A stretch of DNA of 64,000 nt, taken from assembly GCA_963845265.1 (NCBI GenBank), contig CAWJRN010000007.1:1-64000 (forward strand), read 5' to 3'. Position numbers and translations under genes: made by a program. A model generated the notes under the pieces. It was given only the letters and a program-made list of their open reading frames with translations. It was not told where the DNA came from and ran no database searches. Positions 24,177 through 33,324 of the stretch are shown piece by piece. Within the stretch, counting starts at the first letter, position 1; the number at the start of each line of letters is the position of its first letter. Origin of the DNA: DYRB01 sp963845265. Lineage in GTDB: Bacteria; Pseudomonadota; Gammaproteobacteria; Chromatiales; Chromatiaceae.

Positions 24177-25529
24177 ATGAACAGGCTACGCCAGGTTTTC
24201 AACGATGCGCGGTCGAGCTTTTGGTTTGTACCGTCGCTGGCGGTGGTTGACGGTATCGTCGCCGCGCTGGCAATGATCGAGGCAGACGCCGTGTGGGGCG
24301 ATCGTTGGCTCGCCCTGTGGCCGCGCATCTTCGGGGTCGGGGCGGAGGGCGCGCGCCAGATGCTGTCCACCCTGGCCGGTTCGATGATGTCCGTCATGGG
24401 CATCACGTTCTCGATGACCTTGGTTGCGCTGGCCCTGGCCTCCAGCCAATACACCTCGCGCATCCTGCGGAACTTCATGGGGAGCCGCGCGACCCAGACG
24501 ACGCTCGGGGCCTTCGCCGGCATCTTCGCCTATTGCCTCATCGTACTGCGCGCGATTCGCGGCGGCGATGCGGCGTTTATCCCGAGCGGGGCGGTGCTTT
24601 TCGCCTTTGTGCTGGCGCTCGGAGGGGTCCTCGTGCTGGTCTTTTTCGTCCACCACATCGCCTCGTCGATCCAGGCCGTCAACATCATCGCGTCGGTCGC
24701 CCATGAGACCAACGCGGCCATGGATCGGGTATTTCCGGAGCTGCAGGGGCGCGAGCCCAACGGCGTCGAGGACGCGATGGACGAACAGGTCCTCGCACCC
24801 CCGGATGAGCGGACCTGGTACCCCGTGCCGGCGCAGGTCAGCGGCTACATCCAGGGCGTGGATGAGGATGCGATCCTAGACCTGGCGCGAAACCACAGGA
24901 CCATCGTGCGGATGGAGCGTGGCGTCGGCGCGTTCGCGGTCGAAGGGGCGGTGCTGGCATCGCTCGCCCTGACCTACCCGCCGGATCAGGGAACGGTCGC
25001 CGACCTGAATCGGGCCTACGGCATCAGCCGCCATCGCACGATCGAATGGGACCCCGCCTTCGGTATCCGGCAGATCGTGGATATTGCGCTGAAGGCCCTG
25101 TCGCCCGGGGTCAACGACACCTCGACGGCGGTGATGTGCGTGGACTACCTGACGGCGATCCTGGCGCGGCTGAGCGGCCGGCGCTACCCGCCATCGCATC
25201 GCTACGAGGGCGAGACCCTGCGCGTGATCGCCAGCGTTCCGACCTTCGAGGCCCTGCTGGCCGAGGCCTTCGATCAGATCCGCGGGAGCGCCGAGGGCAA
25301 TGTCGCGATCATCGCGCGCATGCTCGGCGCCATCGATACCCTTGGCAGCCTGACGGTCACCCTGAGCCACCGGCGGGCGCTCGACGAGCAGGTGCAGTGG
25401 ATCGCCGAGCTGGCTGATCGGACCCTCCCGGCCCCGCAGGATCGGGCGCGGATCGAGCGGCGGCTCGATCACGTACGCGAGGCCCTGAGGGCCACGCCTG
25501 CGGCGTGCGCCGTGGCGGACGAGGCATAG
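24177..25529 (+). CDS. DUF2254 family membrane protein
   Basis: 450 residues with four N-terminal transmembrane helices (about 15-35, 60-88, 108-126, 138-160), then a large soluble part including the family motif HHIASSIQAVNIIASV and ALSPGVNDTSTAVMCVDYL. DUF2254 proteins are uncharacterised inner-membrane proteins. It lies 22 bp after the PLDc_N gene and only 4 bp before atpD, so it may be co-transcribed with the ATPase operon. Confidence 0.85.
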   Translation: MNRLRQVFNDARSSFWFVPSLAVVDGIVAALAMIEADAVWGDRWLALWPRIFGVGAEGARQMLSTLAGSMMSVMGITFSMTLVALALASSQYTSRILRNFMGSRATQTTLGAFAGIFAYCLIVLRAIRGGDAAFIPSGAVLFAFVLALGGVLVLVFFVHHIASSIQAVNIIASVAHETNAAMDRVFPELQGREPNGVEDAMDEQVLAPPDERTWYPVPAQVSGYIQGVDEDAILDLARNHRTIVRMERGVGAFAVEGAVLASLALTYPPDQGTVADLNRAYGISRHRTIEWDPAFGIRQIVDIALKALSPGVNDTSTAVMCVDYLTAILARLSGRRYPPSHRYEGETLRVIASVPTFEALLAEAFDQIRGSAEGNVAIIARMLGAIDTLGSLTVTLSHRRALDEQVQWIAELADRTLPAPQDRARIERRLDHVREALRATPAACAVADEA

Positions 25530-25533
25530 CCTC

Positions 25534-27040
25534 GTGAAGCCGAGCCCGGAAATGGAAATGGCCCCCAGTGTTTCGAATTCCGGCGTCATCGTCTCGGTGC
25601 GCGGCAGCGTCGTCGATATCAGGTTCGATCAGCACTTGCCGCCGATCTACTCCGTGCTGCGCACGGGCGCTGAAAGACAGATCGTCATCGAGGTGCTGGC
25701 GCAGCTGGATGCGCGGCAGCGTGCGCGGGATTGCCTTGACGCCCACCCAGGGTCTCGCCCGCGGAATGGCGGTGGAGGACACGGGCGGACCTCTGCAGGC
25801 GCCGGTGGGCAAGGGCATCCTCTCGCGCATGTTCGATGTCTTCGGCAACACCATCGACCGCGAAGTGCCCCTATCCGATGTCCAGTGGCGCTCCGTGCAT
25901 CGGGCGCCGCCGCCCCTGGCGCGGCGTTCCACCAAGTCGGAGATCTTCGAAACCGGCATCAAGATCATCGACGTGCTGATGCCGCTGGAACGTGGCGGTA
26001 AGGCAGGCCTGTTCGGCGGGGCGGGCGTGGGAAAGACTGTCTTGCTCACCGAGATGATCAACAACATGGTCGGGCAGCACGAAGGGGTGAGCATTTTCTG
26101 CGGCATCGGCGAGCGCTGCCGCGAGGGCGAGGAACTCTACCGCGACATGAAGGCAGCGGGCGTGCTGTCCAACATGGTGATGGTGTTCGGCCAGATGAAC
26201 GAGCCGCCGGGCGCCCGCTTCCGGGTCGGCCACGCGGCGCTGACCATGGCCGAGTATTTCCGCGACGACGAGCATCGCGACGTGCTGCTGCTGGTCGACA
26301 ATATCTTTCGCTTCATCCAGGCCGGCATGGAGGTCTCCGGCCTGATGGGGCAGATGCCGTCGCGCCTGGGGTATCAGCCGACCATGGGCACCGAGTTGTC
26401 GCAACTGGAAGAACGCATCGCCAATACCGATACCGGCGCCATCACCTCGATCCAGGCGGTGTATGTGCCGGCGGACGATTTCACCGACCCGGCAGCGGTG
26501 CATACCTTCTCGCATCTCTCCGCCTCCATCGTGCTCTCGCGCAAGCGGGCGAGCGAGGGCCTTTACCCGGCCATCGACCCCTTGCAGTCCAGCTCCAAGA
26601 TGGCCACGCCGGGCATCGTCGGCCCACGACACTACGCCTTGGCGCAGGAGATCCGCCGCACCCTTGCGCAATACACGGAGCTCAAGGACATCATCGCCAT
26701 GCTCGGCCTGGAGCAGCTTTCGCCGGCGGACCGCAACGTGGTCGCCCGTGCCCGCCGCCTCGAGCGCTATCTCACCCAGCCCTTTTTCACCACCGAGCAG
26801 TTCACCGGGCTCAAAGGCAAGCTGGTCAGCCTGGAAGACGCCCTGGACGGCTGTGAGCGCATCCTGCGCGATGAATTCAAGGACACCCCGGAGAGCGCGC
26901 TGTACATGATCGGGGCGGTGGATGAGGCAAAGGGAAAAGCAAAAGCCGGCCCGCCCGCAGACCCAGCCAAACTCGACTCGAAGCCCGGGACGGAACCGCA
27001 AGCGAAGCCTGAACCCGCGGTCGATCCCCATGAATCTTAA
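25534..27040 (+). CDS. atpD: N-ATPase F1 subunit beta, with an apparent one-base frameshift
   Basis: Catalytic beta subunit of the alternate (N-type) F1Fo ATPase. The N-terminal strand (GVIVSVRGSVVDIRFDQHLP) starts in the frame of GTG 25534; from about 25714-25721 an extra base shifts to the frame carrying VRGIALTPTQGLARGMAVED, Walker A GGAGVGKT, the GERCREGEE segment and the rest. Expected sequence there is DARH-VRGIA, so one base too many. A Lys/Pro/Glu-rich tail follows the normal C-terminus. First gene of atpDCQRBEFAG. Every later gene is intact, which favours either a recent mutation or a sequencing error. ATG 25552 is an alternative start. Confidence 0.85.
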
Positions 27041-27419
27041 GATTCTCCTGCCCTTCCAAGTCTTCGCCGAGAAGACCGGCGTGTCGCGCATCGTCGCGGA
27101 GACGCGCGAGGGCGCTTTCGGGCTCCTGCCGCACCGCCTCGATTGTGTGGCCGCAATCGCGCCGGGCATCCTGACCTACGAAACCGAAGCGGAAGGCGAG
27201 GTCTACGTGGCGGTGGATGAAGGGGTGTTGGTCAAGACCGGCCCGGACGTGCTCGTTTCCGTGCGCCGGGCGCTGGGCGGAACGGACCTCCGCCACTTGC
27301 GCGATGCGGTGGAACAGGAGTTTCTGACCCTGGACGAGCAGGAGCAAAGCGTGCGCGCGGTCCTGGCGAAAATGGAAAGCGGGCTCATCCGGCGCATGGC
27401 GGCCTTTCACCATGAGTGA
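27030..27419 (+). CDS. atpC: N-ATPase F1 subunit epsilon
   Basis: 129 residues: beta-sandwich domain (LLPFQVFAEKTGVSRIVAET REGAFGLLPHRLDCVAAIAP) and a helical C-terminal part (EQEFLTLDEQEQSVRAVLAK). Part of the central stalk that couples F1 to the rotor. The ATG at 27030 lies inside the last 11 bp of atpD, as is usual in N-ATPase operons, so translation is coupled. Confidence 0.85.
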   Translation: MNLKILLPFQVFAEKTGVSRIVAETREGAFGLLPHRLDCVAAIAPGILTYETEAEGEVYVAVDEGVLVKTGPDVLVSVRRALGGTDLRHLRDAVEQEFLTLDEQEQSVRAVLAKMESGLIRRMAAFHHE

Positions 27420-27750
27420 CGAGCTGCGGAATCAGCCATCGAAGCCGAAGCCGTCGCTCAGTCAGGAGGTTGGCGCGAAGGCGGCGCGCAAGCTCAAGGC
27501 CAAGCGCAACGCCTCGGCGGGTGTCTGGTTCGGCTTGGGCATGATGGGGCTGATCGGTTGGTCGGTGTCGATTCCGACCCTGCTCGGCGCGGCGCTCGGG
27601 CTTTGGCTGGACCAGCGCTATCCGGGCGGCCGCTCCTGGACCCTGGCACTGTTGGTGGCCGGGCTTGCTATCGGCTGCTTCAACGCCTGGCATTGGGTGG
27701 AGAAGGAAGACAGGGCCATGCGGGAACAAGAGGAGGATCGCGATGGATGA
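27412..27750 (+). CDS. atpQ: N-ATPase AtpQ (AtpI/AtpZ-like) membrane protein
   Basis: 112 residues: a basic N-terminus, then two helices (GVWFGLGMMGLIGWSVSIPT LLGAALGLWLD and LALLVAGLAIGCFNAWHWV) as in AtpI/AtpZ-type proteins specific to N-ATPase operons. Thought to help assemble the rotor ring or import ions. Overlaps atpC by 8 bp and atpR by 8 bp. Confidence 0.8.
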   Translation: MSDELRNQPSKPKPSLSQEVGAKAARKLKAKRNASAGVWFGLGMMGLIGWSVSIPTLLGAALGLWLDQRYPGGRSWTLALLVAGLAIGCFNAWHWVEKEDRAMREQEEDRDG

Positions 27751-28057
27751 AACGCTGACGTTGGTGCTGGCGGGGTTGGCAGGTCTGTTGCTCGGCGGGT
27801 TTTTCTTCGGCGGCCTGTGGTGGACAGTGCGCAAGGGCGCGTCGTCCCAGCGGTCGGCGCTCTGGTTTTTCGGCAGCTTCGTGCTGCGAACAAGCCTCGT
27901 ACTGGCCGGGTTTTACCTCGTCGGAGGCGAGCACTGGCAGCCGCTGCTGGGGTGTCTGCTCGGATTTGTCATGGCGCGCCCAGCGGTGACTTGGCTCACC
28001 CGGTCCTCGAAACAACAGCCGGTCCGTCCGGCAACGGAGACCCGCCGTGCGCCTTAG
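27743..28057 (+). CDS. atpR: N-ATPase AtpR membrane protein
   Basis: 104 residues, three hydrophobic helices (LVLAGLAGLLLGGFFFGGLW; WFFGSFVLRTSLVLAGFYLV; LLGCLLGFVMARPAV). AtpR is found only in N-ATPase operons, between AtpQ and subunit a; a conserved Arg in the second helix (FVLRTSLV) has been proposed to interact with the ion-binding Glu of subunit c. Overlaps its neighbours, consistent with tight coupling. Confidence 0.8.
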   Translation: MDETLTLVLAGLAGLLLGGFFFGGLWWTVRKGASSQRSALWFFGSFVLRTSLVLAGFYLVGGEHWQPLLGCLLGFVMARPAVTWLTRSSKQQPVRPATETRRAP

Positions 28058-28748
28058 CCCCGACGAAATAATCTTCTGGCAATACGGGTTCCTCAAGCTC
28101 AACGCCACCATCGCGTTCACCTGGGGGCTGATGCTCGTCCTGGTGATCGGCTCGAAGCTCATTACCCGCAGACTGTCCAGGGACCTGAACCGCTCCCGCT
28201 GGCAGAACCTGCTGGAAATCGTCGTCACCGCCATCGAGAAGCAGATCGAGGATGTTGGCCTGAGCCAACCGAGAAAATATCTCGGTTTCCTGGGCACCCT
28301 GTTCCTGTTCGTCGCCGTCTCCGCCCTCTTCACTGTCTTCCCGGGCTTCGAGCCGCCGACGGGCTCGCTCTCGACCACGGCGGCCCTGGCGCTGTGCGTG
28401 CTGGTCGCCGTGCCGCTGTTCGGCATCGAGGGGCACGGTGTGGCCGGCTACCTCAAGTCCTACATGGAGCCGACGGTCATCATGCTGCCGTTCAACATCA
28501 TCAGTGAGATTTCGCGCACCCTGGCGCTGGCGGTCCGCCTGTTCGGCAACATGATGAGCGGGGCGATGATCATCGGCATCCTGCTCAGCATCACGCCCTT
28601 CATCTTTCCCATCGTCATGACCCTGCTCGGCCTGCTAACCGGCATGGTGCAGGCCTACATCTTCTTTATTCTGGCCGCGGTGTACATCGCGGCCGCCACC
28701 CAAGTACGCAAGCCGGAACCCGAGCCCGAAGCCGCGCTTGGCCCCTGA
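28047..28748 (+). CDS. atpB: N-ATPase Fo subunit a
   Basis: 233 residues, start GTG 28047 within the end of atpR. Multispanning; the essential stator arginine is in EISRTLALAVRLFGNMMSG (the R before LFGN), and the C-terminal helix pair (LLTGMVQAYIFFILAAVYIA) carries the QAYIF motif. Forms the ion half-channels next to the c-ring. Confidence 0.9.
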   Translation: MRLSPDEIIFWQYGFLKLNATIAFTWGLMLVLVIGSKLITRRLSRDLNRSRWQNLLEIVVTAIEKQIEDVGLSQPRKYLGFLGTLFLFVAVSALFTVFPGFEPPTGSLSTTAALALCVLVAVPLFGIEGHGVAGYLKSYMEPTVIMLPFNIISEISRTLALAVRLFGNMMSGAMIIGILLSITPFIFPIVMTLLGLLTGMVQAYIFFILAAVYIAAATQVRKPEPEPEAALGP

Positions 28749-28770
28749 ACCAGCCAGAACAGGAGATACC

Positions 28771-29052
28771 ATGGACAGCATGACGATCATCGCGGTGGCA
28801 TCTATTGTCATCGCCGGCATTACCACCGCTTTCGGCACCATAGGACCGGCGCTCGCGGAGGGCAGGGCGGTCGCGACGGCGCTGACCTCGCTGGCGCAGC
28901 AGCCGGACGCCTCTGCCACCATCACCCGAACCCTGTTCGTCGGCCTGGCGATGATCGAATCCACGGCCATCTACTGCTTCGTGGTCTCGATGATTCTCCT
29001 GTTCGCCAATCCGTTCTGGAGTCACGCCATCGCCCAGGCCGCCGGGAACTAG
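28771..29052 (+). CDS. atpE: N-ATPase Fo subunit c, sodium-type
   Basis: 93 residues, two helices. The second has ESTAIY (E63, S64, T65, Y68), the ESTxxY signature of sodium-binding rotor subunits. The first has GPALAEGRA with E30 where sodium F-ATPases such as that of Ilyobacter have the ligand Gln32, so the site carries two carboxylates, a trait reported for N-ATPase c subunits. Predicted to bind sodium, or perhaps sodium plus a proton. GGAGATACC precedes the ATG. Confidence 0.9.
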   Translation: MDSMTIIAVASIVIAGITTAFGTIGPALAEGRAVATALTSLAQQPDASATITRTLFVGLAMIESTAIYCFVVSMILLFANPFWSHAIAQAAGN

Positions 29053-29054
29053 TC

Positions 29055-29870
29055 GTGCTGATCGATTGGTTCACCGTCGCGGCGCAGGTCATCAACTTCC
29101 TCATCCTGGTGTGGTTGCTGAAGCGCTTTCTTTACCGGCCCATCCTCGACGCCATCGACGCGCGGGAGGAGCGGATTGCCGCCGAACTGGCGGACGCCGA
29201 CGCGAAAAGGACCGAGGCCCGGAAGGAGCGCGACGAGTTCCAGCACAAGAACGAGGCATTCGAGCTGCAGCGCGCCACGCTGCTGAGCCAGGCGACGGAC
29301 GAGGCCAAGGCCGAACGGCAACGGCTCCTGGACGAGGCGCGGCAGGCCGCGGATACCTTGAGGGCCAAGCGAATGCAGGCCTTGACCAACGACAGTCATC
29401 AACTGAATCAGGCCATCCGTCGCCGGACCCAGGCGGAGGTGTTCGCCATCGCGCGCAAGGCACTGACCGATCTGGCCACGACGAGTCTGGAAGAGCGCAT
29501 GGCCGAGGTCTTCAGCTGCCGCTTGCGCGCGCTGGACGGGCCGGCCAAGGAAGGCTTCGCCAGGGCCATCAAGGGTTCCTCCGAACCCGCGCTGGTGCGT
29601 AGTGCCTTCGACCTGCCCGCGGAGCAACGCGCGGTGGTCCAAGCTGCGCTCAACGAGGCCTTCTCGGCGGAGATTCAGGTCAAGTTCGAGACCGCGCCCG
29701 ATCTGGTCAGCGGGATCGAGCTCACCACGAATGGACAGAAGCTCGCCTGGAGCATCGCAGACTACCTCGCGGCGCTGGAGCAAGGCGTTGCCGAGCTGTT
29801 GAAGACGCAAGCCAAGACCGAAGCGGCTGAGCCCAAGCCCGAACAAGGCGCCAGTGACCATGGAACCTGA
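29055..29870 (+). CDS. atpF: N-ATPase Fo subunit b (long form with delta-like C-terminus)
   Basis: 271 residues, GTG start 2 bp after atpE. One N-terminal helix (TVAAQVINFLILVWLLKRFL), a long charged coiled coil (to about 150), and a C-terminal domain (ALVRSAFDLPAEQRAVVQAA LNEAF ... DLVSGIELTTNGQKLAWSIA DYL) resembling the F-ATPase delta subunit. This fits N-ATPases, which have no separate delta gene. Stator stalk. Confidence 0.85.
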   Translation: MLIDWFTVAAQVINFLILVWLLKRFLYRPILDAIDAREERIAAELADADAKRTEARKERDEFQHKNEAFELQRATLLSQATDEAKAERQRLLDEARQAADTLRAKRMQALTNDSHQLNQAIRRRTQAEVFAIARKALTDLATTSLEERMAEVFSCRLRALDGPAKEGFARAIKGSSEPALVRSAFDLPAEQRAVVQAALNEAFSAEIQVKFETAPDLVSGIELTTNGQKLAWSIADYLAALEQGVAELLKTQAKTEAAEPKPEQGASDHGT

Positions 29871-31437
29871 GCGCCTCCAGGACGTTGTCGACAGTGCCTT
29901 TGTCGGGATCAGCCGGGCACGGGAGGCCTTCGTACCGCAACTCACGCCACGGGAAGTCGGCACGATCACCAGCATTGCCACCGGCATCGCCAAGGTCTCC
30001 GGCCTCCCCGGTGTCGGTTTCGAGGAGGTGTTGAAGTTTCCCGGAGACGTGTACGGCATCGCTTTCAACGTCGATGCCGATGAAATCGGCGCCGTCCTGC
30101 TGGGCGACTACTGGCGATTGGACGCCGGCGATGAGGTCGAACGCAGCGGGCACGTGGTGGATGTGCCGGTGGGGGACGGCCTGATCGGACGCATCATCGA
30201 TCCGATGGGGCAGCCCCTGGATGGCAAGGGCCCGGTGGTCTCCAGCGCGCGCCTGCCGGTCGAACGCCCCGCCGCCCAGATCATGGACCGCGCGCCGGTC
30301 ACCGTGCCCTTGCAGACCGGCATCAAGGTCATCGATGCGCTCATCCCCGTCGGGCGCGGCCAGCGCGAGCTGATTCTCGGCGACCGGCAGACGGGCAAGA
30401 CCGCGGTCGCCCTCGATACCATCCTCAACCAGCGCGGCCAGGATGTGCTGTGCGTCTATTGCGCCATTGGCCAGCGCGCGTCCGGTGTGGCCAAGGTGAT
30501 CGCTAGGCTGCGCGAAAAGGGCGCGATGGACTACACCGTCGTGGTCGTCACCGAAGGCAACGATCCGCCCGGGCTCGCCTACATCGCGCCTTACGCCGCG
30601 ACCAGCATCGCCGAGTATTTCATGGAGCAGGGCCGCGACGTGCTGATCGTTTACGACGACCTCACACATCATGCGCGCGCCTATCGCGAGCTGTCCCTGC
30701 TGCTGCGCCGCCCACCCGGCCGGGAGGCCTTTCCTGGCGACATCTTTTACATCCACTCGCGGCTGCTGGAACGTGCGACACACCTGCGCCCGGAGCTCGG
30801 CGGCGGATCGCTGACTGCGCTGCCCATCATCGAAACCGAGGCGCAGGACATCTCCGCCTACATCCCGACCAACCTGATCTCCATCACCGACGGGCAGGTC
30901 TACCTCTCGCCGTCGCTCTTTGAGCTGGGCGTGCTGCCCGCGGTCGATGTCAGCAAATCCGTTTCGCGCGTCGGCGGCAAGGCGCAACGCGCGGCTTATC
31001 GCGCGGTGGCGGGCGACCTCAAGCTCGCCTACGCCCAGTTCGAGGAGCTGGAGACCTTTGCCCGCTTCGGCGCTCGACTGGATGAAGACACGCGCAAGAT
31101 CATCGAGCACGGACGGCGCATCCGCGCCTGCCTCAAGCAGCCGGAATTTGCCCCGGTGTCCGTGCCCGAGCAAATCGCCATCCTGCTGGCGTTGACCGCG
31201 AAGCACTTCGACGCGGTGCCGATCGAGCGGATGACGGAGGCCGAACAAGCCGTGCGCGAGGCGGCCGCGGCCATCCCGGATGCGGTGACCGCGCACTTCG
31301 AAACCGCCGAGGAATTGAGCGACGAGGATCGGGCAAGCATCGTCGAGATTACCCGCAATGCGCTCGAAGGCTTCTTGCCCGAGGTGACCTCCAGGCCCGA
31401 GTCGGAACAGAAGACTGAAGCGACAGCCCAGCCTTAA
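29854..31437 (+). CDS. atpA: N-ATPase F1 subunit alpha
   Basis: 527 residues (GTG 29854; ATG 29860 is equally possible). N-terminal beta-barrel (TSIATGIAKVSGLPGVGFEE-like region), Walker A GDRQTGKT, the nucleotide domain (DVLIVYDDLTHHARAYRELS) and the arginine-finger region (NLISITDGQVYLSPSLFELG VLPAVDVSKSVSRVG). Non-catalytic nucleotide-binding subunit. Overlaps atpF; 82 bp separates it from the HPF-like gene. Confidence 0.9.
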   Translation: MTMEPERLQDVVDSAFVGISRAREAFVPQLTPREVGTITSIATGIAKVSGLPGVGFEEVLKFPGDVYGIAFNVDADEIGAVLLGDYWRLDAGDEVERSGHVVDVPVGDGLIGRIIDPMGQPLDGKGPVVSSARLPVERPAAQIMDRAPVTVPLQTGIKVIDALIPVGRGQRELILGDRQTGKTAVALDTILNQRGQDVLCVYCAIGQRASGVAKVIARLREKGAMDYTVVVVTEGNDPPGLAYIAPYAATSIAEYFMEQGRDVLIVYDDLTHHARAYRELSLLLRRPPGREAFPGDIFYIHSRLLERATHLRPELGGGSLTALPIIETEAQDISAYIPTNLISITDGQVYLSPSLFELGVLPAVDVSKSVSRVGGKAQRAAYRAVAGDLKLAYAQFEELETFARFGARLDEDTRKIIEHGRRIRACLKQPEFAPVSVPEQIAILLALTAKHFDAVPIERMTEAEQAVREAAAAIPDAVTAHFETAEELSDEDRASIVEITRNALEGFLPEVTSRPESEQKTEATAQP

Positions 31438-31519
31438 CCAGACGCCGAACCGGATGAAGCCCAGCGGTTTTCCGGTTCTGAGCCGACCGCTAATGCATAA
31501 CAATCATAAGGAGCAGACC

Positions 31520-31873
31520 ATGCAAATCCAGATCAACGCCGGCCACAACATCGAAGTCCATGAGGCGCTGGCGGCACACTTGCGCGGCACAGTGGAGACC
31601 ACCCTGCAGCGTTTTAGTGATCGCATCACACGAGTGGAGATGCACCTGAGCGACGAGAACGCCGACAAGAGCGGCCAGAACGACAAACGCTGCCTGCTGG
31701 AAGCCCGCATCGAAGGCCGCTCGCCCATGGCGGTTACGCACAAGGCAGGGAGCCTGGGCCAGGCCGTAGACGGCGCCGCCAACAAATTGGCGCGATCGAT
31801 CGAAAGCGCCCTGGGGCGCGCGGCGCGACCAGCAGCCTCAGCGGACTGGACGGATTCCTCCGAGCCGCAATGA
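31520..31873 (+). CDS. HPF/RaiA-type ribosome hibernation factor embedded in the ATPase operon
   Basis: 117 residues with the beta-alpha-beta-beta-beta-alpha layout of HPF/RaiA (MQIQINAGHNIEVHEALAAH LRGTVETTLQRFSDRITRVE MHLSDENADKSG ... CLLEARIEGRSPMAVTHKAG ... AVDGAANKLARSIESALGR). Short-form proteins of this type bind the 30S A/P region and stop translation in resting cells. AAGGAG sits 7 bp before the ATG, and its TGA overlaps the atpG ATG (ATGA), so it is translationally coupled to an ATPase subunit. Suggests joint control of ribosome resting and ion-motive-force upkeep; inference. Confidence 0.8.
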   Translation: MQIQINAGHNIEVHEALAAHLRGTVETTLQRFSDRITRVEMHLSDENADKSGQNDKRCLLEARIEGRSPMAVTHKAGSLGQAVDGAANKLARSIESALGRAARPAASADWTDSSEPQ

Positions 31874-32757
31874 GCGACACCACCGCGAGCCTGCGGCGCA
31901 AGATCGACAGTGCCGGCGATCTGCGATCCGTCGTTCGCACCATGAAGGCGCTGGCCGCCTCGAACATCGGCCAATACGAGAAGTCGGTGCGCGCATTGGC
32001 CGACTACTACCGCAGCGTGGAGCTGGGGCTGAGCATTTGTTTCCGCAAGCGCGCGCCCGCCGCGCCGATGACGGAAGGCAAGCAGCCAGCCGTTGCGGGA
32101 CCCGTCGGTGCCGTCGTGTTCGGGTCGGACCAGGGACTGGTGGGCCGATTCAACGACGTGGTCGCCGACTATGCGGTGAAGGCCCTCGCCGCCGCGCCCG
32201 CCAGCCCCCGGATCTGGGCGGTCGGGGAGCGCGTTCATGCCGGCCTGGCAGACGCGGGTCTGCCGTTGCTGGGCGTTTTCGCCGTGCCGAACTCGGTCAT
32301 GGCCATCACCCCGCTGGTCGGACAGATTCTCATCGAAAGCGAGACGCGCTACAGCCGGGGTGAGATCGCGGAGCTGCACCTCTTTTACAACCGCCCCACC
32401 TCCGGCGCGATTTATGAGCCCGTCCAGCAGCGGCTGCTGCCGTTGGACGGAACCTGGCGGTGCGACCTTGCCGAGATTCCTTGGCCGACGCAAAACCTTC
32501 CCGAGGTCATGGGCGACGACACCACGACGCTGCGGGCGCTCATCCGCGAGTATCTATTCGTCTCGTTGTTCCGGGCTTGCGCCGAGTCCCTCGCGAGTGA
32601 GAACGCCAGCCGCCTGGCCGCGATGCAGCGCGCCGACAAGAACATCGACGAGCTGCTGGAGGACCTCAACGGGACATTCCACCGTTTGCGCCAGAGCGGC
32701 ATCGACGAGGAGCTGTTCGACGTGGTCGCCGGCTTCGAGGCGCTGGCTGGGCCTTGA
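31870..32757 (+). CDS. atpG: N-ATPase F1 subunit gamma
   Basis: 295 residues. The N-terminal helix (LRRKIDSAGDLRSVVRTMKA LAASNIGQYE), the central Rossmann-like part (GPVGAVVFGSDQGLVGRFND) and the C-terminal helix (ESLASENASRLAAMQRADKN) are as in gamma subunits. Forms the rotating shaft. Last gene of the operon; overlaps the hpf-like gene. Confidence 0.9.
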   Translation: MSDTTASLRRKIDSAGDLRSVVRTMKALAASNIGQYEKSVRALADYYRSVELGLSICFRKRAPAAPMTEGKQPAVAGPVGAVVFGSDQGLVGRFNDVVADYAVKALAAAPASPRIWAVGERVHAGLADAGLPLLGVFAVPNSVMAITPLVGQILIESETRYSRGEIAELHLFYNRPTSGAIYEPVQQRLLPLDGTWRCDLAEIPWPTQNLPEVMGDDTTTLRALIREYLFVSLFRACAESLASENASRLAAMQRADKNIDELLEDLNGTFHRLRQSGIDEELFDVVAGFEALAGP

Positions 32758-32777
32758 CGACGACCGGGAGGAGCGAG

Positions 32778-32918
32778 ATGAAGACCAAGACGGAACGTCT
32801 GATTCTGCAAAGCAGTGATGCCGCAGCAGGCATGATCCGGACGACAAGAGCTCGAAAGGAGGCAGACGCAAGGCGCCTGCCTATAACGCGAACATCAGAG
32901 AGGAATCAACCATGCTAG
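32778..32918 (+). CDS. Possible 46-residue leader-type peptide before the DUF1840 gene
   Basis: A frame starting MKTKTERLILQSSDAAAGMI with GGAGGAG 5 bp before its ATG ends inside the first codons of the DUF1840 gene. It is basic, soluble and unlike any family I know. The ribosome site and stop-start overlap are suggestive of coupling, but a chance frame is quite possible. Confidence 0.3.
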   Translation: MKTKTERLILQSSDAAAGMIRTTRARKEADARRLPITRTSERNQPC

Positions 32919-33250
32919 TAACCTTTTCCTGCCCAGCCTACGCCGATATCACGATGTTCGGTGACGTGGCGGTGCGACTAATCAAGCTGATGGGGCACAG
33001 CGGTACGGTGCCCGGCGCTCTCCTTGCGGCAGATGTCCAGGCGGCCCTGGCGCGACTCGAGGCTGCGGTCGAGGCAGACAAACAATCGCCCGAGCCGCAG
33101 CCGGAAGCGTCTGCGCAGAGCGAGGATGGCGAGCCTGCCGTCAGTCTCTCGCACCGGGCCTTGCCTCTGATCGAATTGCTCAAGGCCGCGGCGACGGCAA
33201 GATGCGACGTGATGTGGGACAGCAGCAATCAATCCAGCGCCGCCGTGTGA
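32912..33250 (+). CDS. DUF1840 family protein
   Basis: 112 residues beginning MLVTFSCPAYADITMFGDVA, with the family ends HRALPLIELLKAAATARCDV MWD. Small cytoplasmic protein widespread in Proteobacteria, function unknown. GAGAGGA precedes the ATG. A Glu/Ala/Gln-rich linker occupies the middle. Confidence 0.85.
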   Translation: MLVTFSCPAYADITMFGDVAVRLIKLMGHSGTVPGALLAADVQAALARLEAAVEADKQSPEPQPEASAQSEDGEPAVSLSHRALPLIELLKAAATARCDVMWDSSNQSSAAV

Positions 33251-33324
33251 CAGTCATTCCAATTGCCGGTACCACAGGGATTCACGATAGCTGTCTTGAA
33301 AGCGATGAACAGAGAGGTTCCGTC

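Noticed and set aside
29722..31503. 593-codon minus-strand frame opposite atpA
   Set aside because: Antisense to a well-conserved subunit; no ribosome site or family features.
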